64,000 nt of DNA, taken from assembly GCA_030549775.1 (NCBI GenBank), contig CM060180.1, positions 81,809,672 to 81,873,671 on the forward strand, given 5' to 3'. The notes under the pieces are model-generated. The model saw only the letters and a program-made list of their open reading frames with translations, did not search any database and had not been told where the DNA came from. This document shows, in pieces, positions 1 to 10,973 of the stretch. The DNA is from Tamarix chinensis (lineage: Eukaryota > Streptophyta > Magnoliopsida > Caryophyllales > Tamaricaceae). The position numbers were made by a program, and so were the translations under genes. The stretch's first letter is position 1, and each line of letters starts with the position of its first letter.

Positions 1-46
1 CACTAATGTAAGGGGCTTATATCAGGATTTTCAACATCCATAACTA
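1..46. other. flank of unknown content
   Basis: Short AT-rich stretch left of the first recognisable LTR end. Nothing can be assigned to it. Confidence 0.3.
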
Positions 47-2050
47 TAACATCCCAAAATTTGCAATTGAAAAAATTTGTTTAGCATAAGCATAATAAAA
101 ATATAATTGGGTGATGTTGCCATACTTAACCTAAGTCTAACTTACCATACTATCCTTACGCTAAATATAAGGCTAAAACTTAGAATTTAAAACTAAAAAT
201 GAAATAGAGAATGAGAGAAATATTACATAGAGCATACATAGGAGTTTGAGATTAAATCAATTACAATATTAAAATTTAATAAAAGGGATTCTATGGAATA
301 AAAAAGTCCAAAAGGTATCTAGGCATAAAAGCTATAATTGGATAATACCAACTCCACGCCTAACCCTATAGTAAGGAAATCACTTCTCCTCAAGTTAATC
401 ACCAAAGGCAGTAAAATCATCTAAATGGTCATTAGTGACCTACATAGTAAAATCTGGCTCATTTACTTGTGGGAATGAGTAACACCCATGAAATGGATGA
501 TAGATATGTTACGTACCAAGTAAGGAAATAATATAGTCATTGCAAAGGTATTTATGTCGAGTTTAGGACCCCACTATTCTCAATCTCGTAGTGAGGGTTG
601 AAACACCTCCCAGTGCAAAACACTAATTTCCCCTATTATTAAGCCGGTGGAATGTACTCAACACCTCATAAAGCATCACATTCCTAACCACTATTCTTAA
701 ACTGTTGGAAAGATATGGAGCACCTCCTAGGACAAAACATGCCTCAACACAATTACTAAACTCGTGGAAAGATATGTAGACATGACCATATTTATAAAAG
801 GTGCATAAACTAGACTTAATATGAATATAAAAGGCAAAAAAAAAACACTGCCAAGTGATTATTGGTAGATTACCTAAGGAAAAATGCTATAATTCCCCAA
901 AAAACCCTAATATCACAATTTAAGCATAAATGCTTTTACAATTCTCCTCTAATCACTAAATTTTGTAACCAGTCCTAAATATAAAGGCCAAAATCCAACA
1001 TCTTACATATACGATAACAAACATATCTCTAGAGTTTATTTTCTCATTTTATTATAATGATAATACTCATAATTACTTTGAATATTTCACATAACACACT
1101 TAACATATTCAAATCCATTTCCATATTAGAAACACCAAAATTCCATGCTTAACCTATATGAACCAAAATGTCCTTATCTTACCATAATGCCTCAAAACTA
1201 CACTATAGATAACTTGTATCCCACTAATCCAACATTTTATCATATTATTTTTGAAATAATTTATAAAATCCCTTAAAAATTATCATGATATAATTGTTTC
1301 TCATGGTATCATAATATGACAAAAATATCCTTAAGATAGCCATAATACATGGAAGCCCTATTTAACATCATTAATTTTTGACTAAATCAAACATATTACA
1401 TCTCCATACAACTTAACCATATTCATTTTACCTTACCATAATTAATCAATACCACATTATAATACTATAGATCATACTACCCCACTTTAGATTTCAAGAT
1501 AAGACTTATCGTAACAAATATCATATAAGCATATGCTTTTTCATGTTACTCAACTTTTTGTATTATCATACCACATTATCATATAATAACATTAACAATA
1601 TGAAACTATCAATATAATAATAAAACATGATAACACACACAAAACACACATAGCATTCAAAAACCCCAGTTATGATATATATCCTTACCTAGTCAACACT
1701 AGTCTCTAAGCAAGAAAAAAATCCTAAGTCTCTACCTCCAAGGCTACTAGGGAAACACCTAAGGCCAAGAAAAAATACACGATTGTAGCATAAAAAATAT
1801 CAATCAAGATAAGCCAAGGTGAGAGGAAAGAAATTACGGAAGAGAGAGATTGAATGTTTTATCTAAGAAGAATGCAAAAGAAATCAACAGGCTCAAAAGT
1901 TTAGCGATAATCAAAGATTGAGGGGTTGATACTAAGGCAAAAAGAGATGAAGAACTATGCTTGGCAAGATAACCAAGATAATGGGAATAAGCACCTACTA
2001 AGCGAGTCTACTCACTCAGCGAGTTTAACTTGTTTAGAAAGACTATTGTA
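47..2050 (-). mobile_element. Partial long Gypsy-type LTR (minus orientation)
   Basis: The left edge reads TATAACATCCCAAAATTTG, a decayed form of the TGTAACACCCCAAAATTC edge seen at 13482. Around 470-790 it has the block shared by other LTR copies here: an 'aatgagtaacacccatgaaa' phrase followed by repeats of 'ccactattnttaa...ggtgga'. Around 1620-1790 it matches the 18540-18690 part of another copy. The expected right edge (gaggtatt.ca type) is not found, so this is probably a truncated LTR. The right boundary is approximate. No protein-coding capacity is visible. Confidence 0.55.
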
Positions 2051-2590
2051 GAATAGCGTGAACTTAAAAGAATAAAAATCAAAATTAATAAGATTATGAA
2101 CAATTCATTTTTTAATCACAAAATAGAAAAATTATGGAAAAAGTAGAGATATTTATTTGTGATCTTGTGTAATAATAATATGATTAAACTAAATATTTAA
2201 TCAATTATATTGATTTAGAATTCTCTAACCAATGGAGAATTTTATGGAGAAAAAGAAGAAGTTGGGTCACAGAACTTGACGGCTAGGGTTTTATCAAGTC
2301 TCCTTTTATAGAAGATAAAACCTTATGGGATAAAACAATGTGTTTTGGAAATAAAGAAAAAGACAGTCCTTATTTATGAAACACAGGACTCCCATGTTAA
2401 TTTTTTTACTCTCAAATTTTTCCAAACACATCAAAATATTTAGTAAGAAACACGGTCCTTGTTAACAAATATGAGACCCTCGTGTTTCTGACATAATTTA
2501 CCACTCTAAACTAAACCTTTCCAAAACTTGCATGAACCAACATAATATTATAGTGTGCTTCAAATAACTAGTCAAAACTTATAATTTTCC
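2050..2590 (-). mobile_element. Putative 3' LTR of the Tnt1-like Copia
   Basis: This lies just beyond the RNase H end of the Copia at 2813-5300. On the minus strand a purine tract (CAAGGTGGAAAAT, about 2588-2600) precedes it, which is typical of the polypurine tract before a Copia 3' LTR. The matching 5' LTR was not identified near 5300-5600, so both boundaries and the LTR call are tentative. Confidence 0.35.
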
Positions 2591-2812
2591 ACCTTGACAT
2601 AGTATTTGTGACCTATAACATGCAAAGATCTCTACAAAAAACTCTGGCCCAACAAAGGACATCATGGACTATGAACACCAATCATGTTTGAGAAACACTC
2701 AAACTTACCTATGGTCAGTGGCTTTGTTAGCATATCAGTCGTTTCATCCAAAATACCCACTTTCATTTTGATAATGGAAAGAATTTTGATTTGTTGCTAA
2801 ATAGATAGCACT

Positions 2813-3034
2813 CTAGCTATCACCTCCTATAAGAATAACTCCAGCTAATAGCGAAACCACAAAGACACATTTTATATCCACTAGTTGATCATATTTTATC
2901 ACCTTAATCAGACTGCATAAACTAGACCAACAAATGAATTGATATTCCATACTCAATACAAGGTATGTCATTCCCTTCAAGTACTTGAGGATCCACTTCA
3001 CTACATGCCAATAAGCCTTTCTCATATTTTTCAT
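2813..3034 (-). pseudogene. Copia RNase H N-terminal remnant
   Basis: A 73-codon open stretch containing HVVKWILKYLKGMTYLVLS, the segment that links reverse transcriptase to RNase H in Tnt1-like elements (known pattern 'HWxAVKWILRYLKGT'). It follows the RT remnant at 3367-3038 in a different frame, so at least one frameshift separates them. Confidence 0.7.
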
Positions 3035-3037
3035 ATA

Positions 3038-3367
3038 CTAACTCACAACACTTATAGCTTGAGTAATATTACGGTGGGTACACACCATAGCGTACTTGAT
3101 ACAATCAAAAACATTCAAATATGGAACAACCATCATGAACTCCTCTTCCTCTTTAGATTTGGGACAATCCAAAGTAGATAATCTAAAGTGAATATCCAAT
3201 GGAGTACTCACCATATTGGCTCCCATCATATGAAACCTCTCTAACACATTGTTTATATAAAACTCTTGTGATAAGTTCAAAAGCTTCTTCTCATTTCTAA
3301 TGATCTCTATGCTAAGGATCCTTTTTAAAACTCTAAGATTCTTCATCTTAAACTCACTCTTCGACAT
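3038..3367 (-). pseudogene. Copia reverse transcriptase C-terminal remnant
   Basis: A 109-codon open stretch with the order typical of Tnt1-like RT: MKNLRVLKRILSIEIIR, LSQEFYINNVLERF, VSTPLDIHFRLS, CPKSKEEEEFM, YAMVCTHRNITQAISVVS. The preceding bases in the same element carry the mutated polymerase box YVGD at 3425-3414. This is a fragment, not a gene. Confidence 0.8.
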
Positions 3368-4980
3368 TGCTTAATTTATTAACATTATACATATCTTTTA
3401 CTAGCACATGCATGTCACCAACATATTACAAAAGATACAAAAAGAGCCACCCTCCATCTCTTTTAAGTACACATATCCATCATACTCACTCTTAAAAAAA
3501 TCATGCTCAAGTATAAACTAATCAAATCAATTATACTACTATCTAGGAGACTACTTTAGACCACAAAATCATCATGTTGCTGCATGTAAATCTTCTCCTT
3601 GAGCTCACCATGCAAAATGAAATTTTAACATCTAATTCCTCTAACTCAAACTAATGTATAGCCACAAGAAAAAGGTACAAATATAATTATTTCTAACCAC
3701 AAGATAAAATACCTTGTTATAGTACATGCTTGGAATCTAACTAAATTCACGTGTAACTAAATGATCCTTGCATCTTGCTCTCTTGACCTTTGAAGCTCCC
3801 TTGTTGAAATTGTACATCCACATGCAATCAAAAATATTTTTCTTTCTTGTTTCCTTCACAAGTTTTCATGCATGATTCTTCAATAAGAACTCCATCTCCT
3901 CCTCCATAACATCATATCACTTAGTAGAATTAGTACGCTCAATAGCATTTGAGAATGATATTGACTCATACACATCAATAATGTTTACCTACTAGATCAA
4001 GTATAGCTAACCAATTCTTCATAACCGTACCAGAATAGAGGCTTAACAATCCTATGTGCTCTACCTAGAGCAATGCTTCTTTACACTATTGAATGCCTGG
4101 ATCAACACGCTTCAGAAATAGTGGGTTTATCATAAGGGTCTCTACCATCCAACTCAACCTCAGCCTCTACCTACCCTAAAGCACAATCCTGCTCCACCTC
4201 CTTATAACCACCATCATAAAACTTAATCTTCTAGAGGAACATTAACTCATTGAAGGTAACATCTCTATTGCTCAAGATTTTGGATGTAGATGGGCCCCAT
4301 AACCTATACCCCTTCACTTTAAATGTAAATATAAGAACGATATACTTCTTGGATCTAGGATCAAGTTTACTATAATTCATATAAGCATAAGTAGGGAAAC
4401 CAGAGACATATAAATTGGAGTAATCAATGGTTTGCCAGACTACAAATCCTTAGTTGTATTCAACTCAATGGACCAATTTGGTGACTAGTTCACTAGGTAT
4501 GCTTCTATGTGAACTTCCTCAACCTAAAACTCTCTACCTAGCCCTCCTTGTGATAACATACAATGAGCCTTCTCCAATAGGGCTATGTTTATTTGCTCAG
4601 CAACTCTATTCTACTATGGTCTCCCAACATAGGTGTGGTGTCTCGCCATCTCATGGTATTGGCAGAAATCAATAAAACTCTACTTAACAAATGTATGACC
4701 ATTATCTAGTCTTCTTCTCTAACAAGGTATTCTAGTGTTTGAAAACACCAAACACATCATTCTTATTATTTAATAAATAAACCCATACCTTTCAATAGAA
4801 GTCATCAATAAATGTGAGCAAGTACCGTGAACCACCTTTGGAGACCACTTTCACTAAAACCCACAAATATAAATGAATATACTCAAGAGACCCTCTTGTA
4901 TTAATCTTAGTTGCTGAAAAGCTAACCCTCTTATTCTTTTCAAACACAAAGTGGTCATAGAAATCCATAGCACTTGTACT

Positions 4981-5166
4981 CTATCCATCCAGCAACCCTT
5001 TCTTAGAGAGCTCAGTCATATTCTTAATGCTCATATGTCCTAGTCTCATGTGATAAAGTCTTATAACATTTGAGTGTGACAGCGTCATCGATATCACAAC
5101 AAATGTCCCCACAATAGTGGAACTTACTAACTCATACAGTTTCATGAACAAATTTTCCTTCACCAC
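4981..5166 (-). pseudogene. Copia GAG-pre-integrase remnant
   Basis: A 61-codon open stretch ending in RLYHMRLGHMSIKNMTELS and KKGLLDG, the GAG-pre-integrase zinc-binding region of Copia polyproteins (LWHxRLGHMS...L...GLL). It gives the orientation of the element and its 5' side. Confidence 0.75.
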
Positions 5167-5299
5167 CAGATCCTCTTTTGTAACTATTAAGGTGTCATCC
5201 TCAATAGCACATCAATACTCACCAAAATGAATGTAATAATAATTTTAATACACAAAACATGTGCTTAGTGTCAATACACAAAACATGGTCTACTGACCT

Positions 5300-5850
5300 A
5301 GTTTTGTTAATGCATTTGGTGTAATCACACAAAAAAATGGCCAATAGGCTCTTTAATCATTTTGTATAATTAGTAAATATGAGAGACCACTAATAGATCT
5401 TATTGGTCCCCTACCTATTCTACTATAATTAGGCTCTACAAACCCTCAAAGGGATGTGCATATGCAAGGACTAAGTTACCTTTCTAGAGTATAGCCACTA
5501 TAGTAAAAGACCATTTATGGTGGGGGAGTATAAACAAGCCCATTATGGCTTTAAGTGACTTAAGTGGGGTCATATACGACCTCACTGGACCCTAAATAAT
5601 CATAGATGGGAAATTGTGGCAATCCTTTCTTTTATATGATTTGCTTTATTAGCTATTACCTTGAGTAGCAAGTGTGAACTACCCAATTATAATTACATAA
5701 AGCTTATTTTCCTTATTATAACCTACAAGGTTATTTTAATCATGACTCAATTCACGAATAATTACATAAAGCATATTTACCTTATTATAACCTACAAGGC
5801 TATTTTTTACATAAATATGTCAATTGGATGTTATGTTTTGAGAAAATATG
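5300..5850. other. Unassigned AT-rich tract
   Basis: No coding region is recognised. It contains a short tandem duplication (5691-5806, listed separately). It may hold the lost 5' LTR of the Copia element on its left. Confidence 0.3.
5691..5806. repeat. Two-copy tandem duplication, period 69 bp
   Basis: Near-identical blocks beginning aattacataaag start at 5691 and 5760. They share about 46 bases (cataaagc.tattt.ccttattataacctacaagg.tatttt) with only a few differences. Confidence 0.8.
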
Positions 5851-7130
5851 GCATCGTAGTACTCTTCGAGAATTGAGCAAGTAAATATGATACCATAGGG
5901 ATTGGACGATTGAGTATTTGAGGATCAACCTCATCCTTAGGATTATCATTGCTTTTGTCGTGACTATTCTCCTTCACTTCTCACATCGGTTGACTTGGTA
6001 TGCTTTTTTTAGGAAATTTACGAATAAAACTTGTAGATCTGAAACTACTATACCAAGTATCAAAATATATGCAAGAAAAATAGGTAATATAAGTTCCAAA
6101 TCGATAATAAAGATATATAAAATAGGATTAAGCCAAGTAATTAGAGAGGAATGGTAATCAAACCATAATTAAGCTTAATCTATTTAATACACAGGTGAAT
6201 GGTGAATATTATGCAGTGGTGGTGATTGTTTTGCACTCTTGAAGTTGTGCATGATTGTGGTGGTGCAAGGCAGTGGTGCATGGTTGTGCGCTACTGGTAT
6301 GGTGGTGTAGTGGGCGCGCATAACTACGGTAGTTTTGTAGAGGAGTTAAGGTGTGGTTGTGCTATTATGAAGAATGATGCTTAGGTTGTATATGGGTGGT
6401 ATAGTATAGGGGATGGTTGTGCAGTTGTGCGGTAGTGCGGTAGTGAAGGGTTGTGTAGTGGTGTTCAAGTGTGGTTGTGTTGTTATGAAGGGTGCACTGA
6501 GGTTATGCAAGGATGGTGTAATGGTCGTGCAGGGGTACGAGGGTTTTGGTGGATGGTTGTGTAAATGGTGGTGGAGGAGGAGGAGGAGAATGGTGTCAAT
6601 GGTGCTTCAATTTGGGTGGTTAGGGCTTGGAAGTGTTAAGTGTAATGAATTGGAGGCTAAGGAAAGGTGTGTAGGGGGTAGATCTTGGCGTGCATATATA
6701 TATATAAGTGAATTTCCATGGCCTTGCGTGATTTTTTCTCTCATAGAATTTGGAAATGGAGTGGCATGGGTGTAGTAATTAAGCACGGCTAGGCCGTGCA
6801 ACTTTACCGGTCGTATAAAAATTTTAGGTACAGGAGCATGGCCATGCTGGATTGGCGCAACTCGGTCATGTACAATTTATGGACAAGTAGAATTGAGTAA
6901 TAATGTTGCATGGTCATGCATCAAGTCATTTCTTGGTGTGCGACACTTGGTTTTGAGATTTTCCTTCCCCAGGGACTACACGATCGTGCTCCAGGCCATG
7001 TGTAACTCCCATTTTGGCCTATTTTACCATGAACTTGCTTCTTATTCTCTGACTTCCTTCTCCATAACTAGTTACATAATACAACCTACTAAAACATTGC
7101 AAAAAAATTAAAAGAAAAAATGAAACACGA
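5850..7130 (-). mobile_element. Presumed 3' LTR / 3' region of the Athila-type element, with palindromic motifs
   Basis: It lies 3' (minus strand) of the Athila pol remnants. 6700-6770 resembles 12120-12180 of the presumed 5' LTR (shared 'ttttttctctca...gaaat.gag' with GTGCA-type motifs). It contains a perfect inverted repeat GCACGGC-TAG-GCCGTGC (6783-6799) and GCATGGCCATGC (6836-6847). 6170-6680 is G/T-rich with many 'gtggtggtg' and 'ttgtgca' phrases and resembles 19300-19700, so a second LTR fragment may be embedded. Boundaries are approximate. Confidence 0.4.
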
Positions 7131-7259
7131 AAAAAAACTAAAATGAAAGAAAAAGCACATAAAAACTTAGGTTGCCTCCTAAAGAGCGCTTATTTAAGGA
7201 CTTTAGCTTGACCACGTTTTATTCAAAGTAAAGGTGGATATAGGAGAGTGAATGTGCTC

Positions 7260-8340
7260 ATTTTTTCTACCAAAGAACCGATAATGTAAGGCTTCAATCT
7301 TTGACCATTAACTTTGAAAATAACTACGAACTTGCTCCAAATATCCACAGCCCCAAACAGATATGCCTTTCAAACATAGAATGGCCTTGAACATTTAGAA
7401 TGAAGCTTTGCCCAAAAAATCATGAGGCATGAATTAAAAAAGAAGCACATAATCTGATTCATGAAATTTCCTTCAGATAATATGCCTATCATGCCACTTA
7501 TTAGTTCTCTCCTTGTATAGTCATGCATTATCATAAGCATCCAATTGCATCTCGTCAAGCTCATTCAGTTGGAACTCCTTCCTTTCTCCAGCGTCTTTCA
7601 AATAATAATTGATCACTTTCATTACCCAAAATGCCTTATTCTCAACTTCAACAAGCAGATGACAGGATTTTCCATATACCAACCAGAAGGGTGCCAGTCC
7701 AATTGGTGTCTTGTAAGTGGCTCATTAAGTCCATAGAGCATCATTCAACCTCACTATGTAATATTTTCGTGCGTGGGCCACCATTTTCTCAAGGGCCCCC
7801 TTTATCTCATGGTTGTTTACTTCCACTAGTCCACTTGTTTAGGGATGGTATAGTGTGGCCATTTTATGTGTAACATCATATTTCTTCAAAAGCGTGCTAA
7901 GAAGTTGATTGGTGAAATGGAAACCGCCATCATTTGCAACTACCTTGAGAACACCACACCTCGGAAATATCACTTTTTGGAATAATTGTACCACAACCTT
8001 GATGTCATTAGTGGGAGATGCCACTGCCTGCCCCCATTTTGAGATAAAATCCACAACAACTAGGGTAAAGTTCTTGTTGTAAAAGGAAGGGAAGGGTCCC
8101 ATGAAGTCAACTCTCCAAACAACAAATAGATCAACCTTAAAGATGTTATTGAGAGGCATTTTGTTTCTTCTTGATATATTACTTGTCCTTTGGCATCGAT
8201 TGCATGAAGTAATATATTTTCAAATATCTTTGAAAAGGTTGGGCCAATAGAAACCTTCTTGGAGAACCTTTGAATTTGTTTTGAAAGTGCTAGCATACCC
8301 CCCATGTAGTGAAAAATGACAATAAGCAATGACACTTCCA
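7260..8340 (-). pseudogene. Athila integrase remnant
   Basis: Read on the minus strand, the H2C2 finger begins CHFSLHGGY (about 8313) and ends in C-x2-C followed by ISRRNKMPL (about 8160), with one in-frame stop between. The core follows with VDFMGPF (first catalytic Asp), NDGGFHF in place of the usual SDGG (second Asp kept) and a decayed HPQTSGQVE box where Gln-to-stop is seen. LNDALW, KTPIGLAPF and VYGKSCHL then appear, and the C-terminal KVNGQRLKPY at about 7300. It is inactive because of stops. Confidence 0.8.
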
Positions 8341-8410
8341 AATTCCTTTTTAGGTAGATATCATTTGTACACCTTATATGTGCATTTCTTGCATGAGGAT
8401 CATCCTAATA

Positions 8411-9720
8411 TTAATGCTTGACATCTAAGAGGAACTTCTTCTTTTGCTTATAGTAAAAGTCCGATGGTAGTAGCGTAAATGCTTTATAATTAACAAAATT
8501 AGCAAACCATGGGGCTGACAAGCTAGTGATGGCTAAAAGGTTATCATTTGGAAATGAATCATCGAAGGGAGAATCATCCTCTTCACCTCCGTCCATGTCC
8601 TACCTTAGTCTAGAGAGATGATCAGCCACTACAATCTCATTTCCCTTTTTATTATAAATTTCAAGATCAAACTCTTAGAGTAGAAGGATCTATCTTATCA
8701 AATGTGGTTTTGCGTTCTTCTTGGTCAACAAATACTTAAGGGATGCATGGTCAATGAAGACTATAATCTTTGATCCTACCTAGTATGACCAAAATTTATG
8801 CAATGCAAACACCACGACTAAGATTTCTTTCTCAGTTGTAGTATAGTTAACTTGGGAATCATCAAGGATTTGACTAGCATAGTAAATCGCATATACCTTT
8901 CCATCTTTTATCTACTCAAGGACCACCCCACAATATAATAACTTACATCACTCATAACCACAAACAAGATGTTCCAATCAGGAGGTTGCATCATTGGGGT
9001 AGTTGTCAATGCCAATTTCAACCTGTTAAAAGTGTCCAAAAACAATTGGCCAAAAATCAAAAGGCATATCTTTGATGAGTAACTGATTTAAAGGTTTAAA
9101 AAAATTTAAAAATATTTAATGAATCACTAATAGAAATCGGTGTGTCCCAAGAAGTTGCACACGCCTCTAATAGAAGTCGAGGTGTTATCTTCTCAATAAT
9201 GTCAATTTTCACCTTATCTACCGCAATGCCCATACTAGAGACTAGATGGCCAAGATCAATCCCTTCTTGTATCACAAAATGACATTTCTCCCAATTAAGA
9301 ATGAGATTCACATCCTTTCACATCTATAAAACCCTAGAAAGATTTTTTAAACAATTATCAAAAGTAGTACCATAGAACGAAAAATCATTCATAAATACTT
9401 CCATTATGTTTTCAATAAAGTAAAAAATGATGAACATCATGCATTGCTGAAAAGGTGGCTGGAGCATTATATAGGCCAAAAACAAGAATGACAAGCCAAC
9501 CTTTCTAACAATTTATCGATAAATGGTAAAGGAAAATGGTCCTGACGAGTAGCCTTATTTAATTTCCTATAGTCCATGCCCATTCACTAACCCACGACGG
9601 TTCTTGTTCAGATTTTTTTTTTCTCATTCTGAAGGACCGTCATTCCTCCCTTTTTAGGGACCACCTACACTGGGCTCACCAACTCACTATCGTAAAAAGG
9701 GTAGATGACTCCTGCATCAA
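8411..9720 (-). pseudogene. Athila reverse transcriptase / RNase H remnant
   Basis: RT starts near 9720 with a VPKKGGMTV-like phrase. The polymerase box reads F-M-N-D (9395-9384) instead of FMDD, so one catalytic Asp is lost. NWEKCHFVIQEGIDLGH and DKVKIDIIEK follow at about 9300-9180. RNase H traces lie at 9000-8620 (a decayed LLQEFDLE and a DHLSRL-like end). The linker DDSPFDDSFPNDNLLAI sits at 8575-8520. Many stops. Confidence 0.8.
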
Positions 9721-10199
9721 ATAGCTTTAGGACCTTTTTCTCACCATTTCTTTCATATTAGGGTTCAACCATCTTTGATGTTCAATAGAGGGCTTGCACA
9801 CTTCTTCTAAAAGTATTTGATGCATGTAATTGGAAGGATTTATGCCTTTAAGATCATTTATGGTATAAATAATGGCTTCTCAATGCAGTTTAAGAATTCT
9901 GAGAAGCTTTTCAATTTCTACCCTACCTAGACTAGCATTAACAATAACAAGGTATTTAGAATCAGAGTTAAGAAATTCATACCTTAGTGAAGAAGGAAGG
10001 ATTTATAACTCCACCTTAGGTATTACCTCTTTCTTTAGGGTAGGAATGCTTGATCCCACTTTAAAAGTTTATGTATTTTGCTTTGCTTGAGGAAAAATGG
10101 GGCATTCCTCCAACATCTTATCAAAACTAGCAATTTAAGAATTTGCATCACTAGGTAATCCACTTCTCATCAAACATTCTTTAAGAGGGTCACTTGAGA

Positions 10200-10540
10200 A
10201 ATATTTAACTAATACTCCAATCTATAATGTGGGCACATCCATAAGAGGTATTTGTACCTTTCCCAAGCATCATATAATGATTTACCTTCTTTCGGTGTAA
10301 AGGTTGTTATTTAACTTCTCAATTGTGCCACTTTGTTTGGAGGGAAATACTTGGCAAGGAAAGCTTGTGAGAGTTGATCCCAAGTAGTGATGGAGGCAGA
10401 AGGGAGTGACTACAACCAAGCCCTTGCCTTGTCCTGTAATGAGAAAGGGAATAACCTTCACTTGATAGCATCTTCTAAGACTCCATTCATCTTTAATGTA
10501 TCGCAGTATTCTAGGAAGAATGATATGTGAAAATTTGTAT
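10200..10540 (-). pseudogene. Athila gag remnant
   Basis: Minus-strand phrases match the retrotransposon gag domain of Athila-type elements: DKARAWL-like (about 10440-10420), LPSASITTWDQLSQAFLAKY (about 10405-10345), then PPNKVAQL and a TFTPKEG-like box (about 10340-10285). The frame is interrupted elsewhere. Confidence 0.7.
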
Positions 10541-10949
10541 CTTCTGTCGAGCTACCACCAAATTGATTTTGCTACACCATATTAAGGAATGCAGGATTCA
10601 ACTCAAAATTGTTGGCAGCGACATTTGGCTTCCTTATACTTGTCTACATTCCATAGGCATTTAGAGATGTAAAATCCTTAAGAGAGCAATTCTACTCATC
10701 TCTTCCATCTATGTCATCCATGCCTACAGAACTTATGCTTGCTTTTGTCTCACATATCTAAGTTCTTAATTCACTCAAGGTTCTCTCTATTTTAGGATTC
10801 AACGCAATTAGATGTCCTAAACGGAGAGATCGTTGCAAAAAACAACAAATGATCAAGGCAGGAAAGAAAAGCTTAGACGAAAAGGAAATTAAATAAAGAA
10901 AAATATAGTCTAGCTTGATAACAAAAGAATCGATATTAATTCACCAAAA

Positions 10950-10967
10950 TCCTCAGCAACAGCAATA
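10950..10967 (-). other. Decayed primer-binding site of the Athila element
   Basis: The minus strand reads TATTGCTGTTGCTGAGGA. Compared with the Athila PBS TGGCGCCGTTGCCGGGGA it has 12 of 18 matches, with most changes being transitions. It sits directly inside the LTR edge at 10974, where an Athila PBS belongs. Confidence 0.65.
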
Positions 10968-10973
10968 AAAAAT

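Larger units (their letters stand above)
2600..5300 (-). mobile_element. Decayed Ty1/Copia retrotransposon, Tnt1-like
   Basis: On the minus strand the order is GAG-pre-integrase (about 5166-4981), integrase core (about 4980-3950, several stops), reverse transcriptase C-terminal part (about 3430-3038) and RNase H start (about 3034-2813). Recognisable phrases include RLYHMRLGHMSIKNM, LSKKGLLDG, VLERFHMMGANMVSTPL, KYAMVCTHRNI and VKWILKYLKGMT, close to the Tnt1/Tork family. Stops and frame changes are frequent. The YVDD polymerase motif reads Y-V-G-D (3425-3414), so the polymerase is dead. Confidence 0.85.
7130..10973 (-). mobile_element. Athila-type Ty3/Gypsy internal region, decayed
   Basis: Minus-strand order: PBS-like site (10967-10950), gag (about 10540-10200), then RT (about 9720-9090), RNase H (about 9000-8600), RNase H-integrase linker (8596-8411), integrase H2C2 finger and core (about 8330-7430) and integrase tail (about 7370-7260). 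A conserved noncoding block 'aagcgctctttaggaggcaac' (about 7194-7170) is typical of Athila 3' regions. Hallmarks are NWEKCHFVIQEGI, SPFDDSFPNDNL, VDFMGPF, LNDALW and KVNGQRLKPY. Stops and frameshifts occur throughout. Confidence 0.85.
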
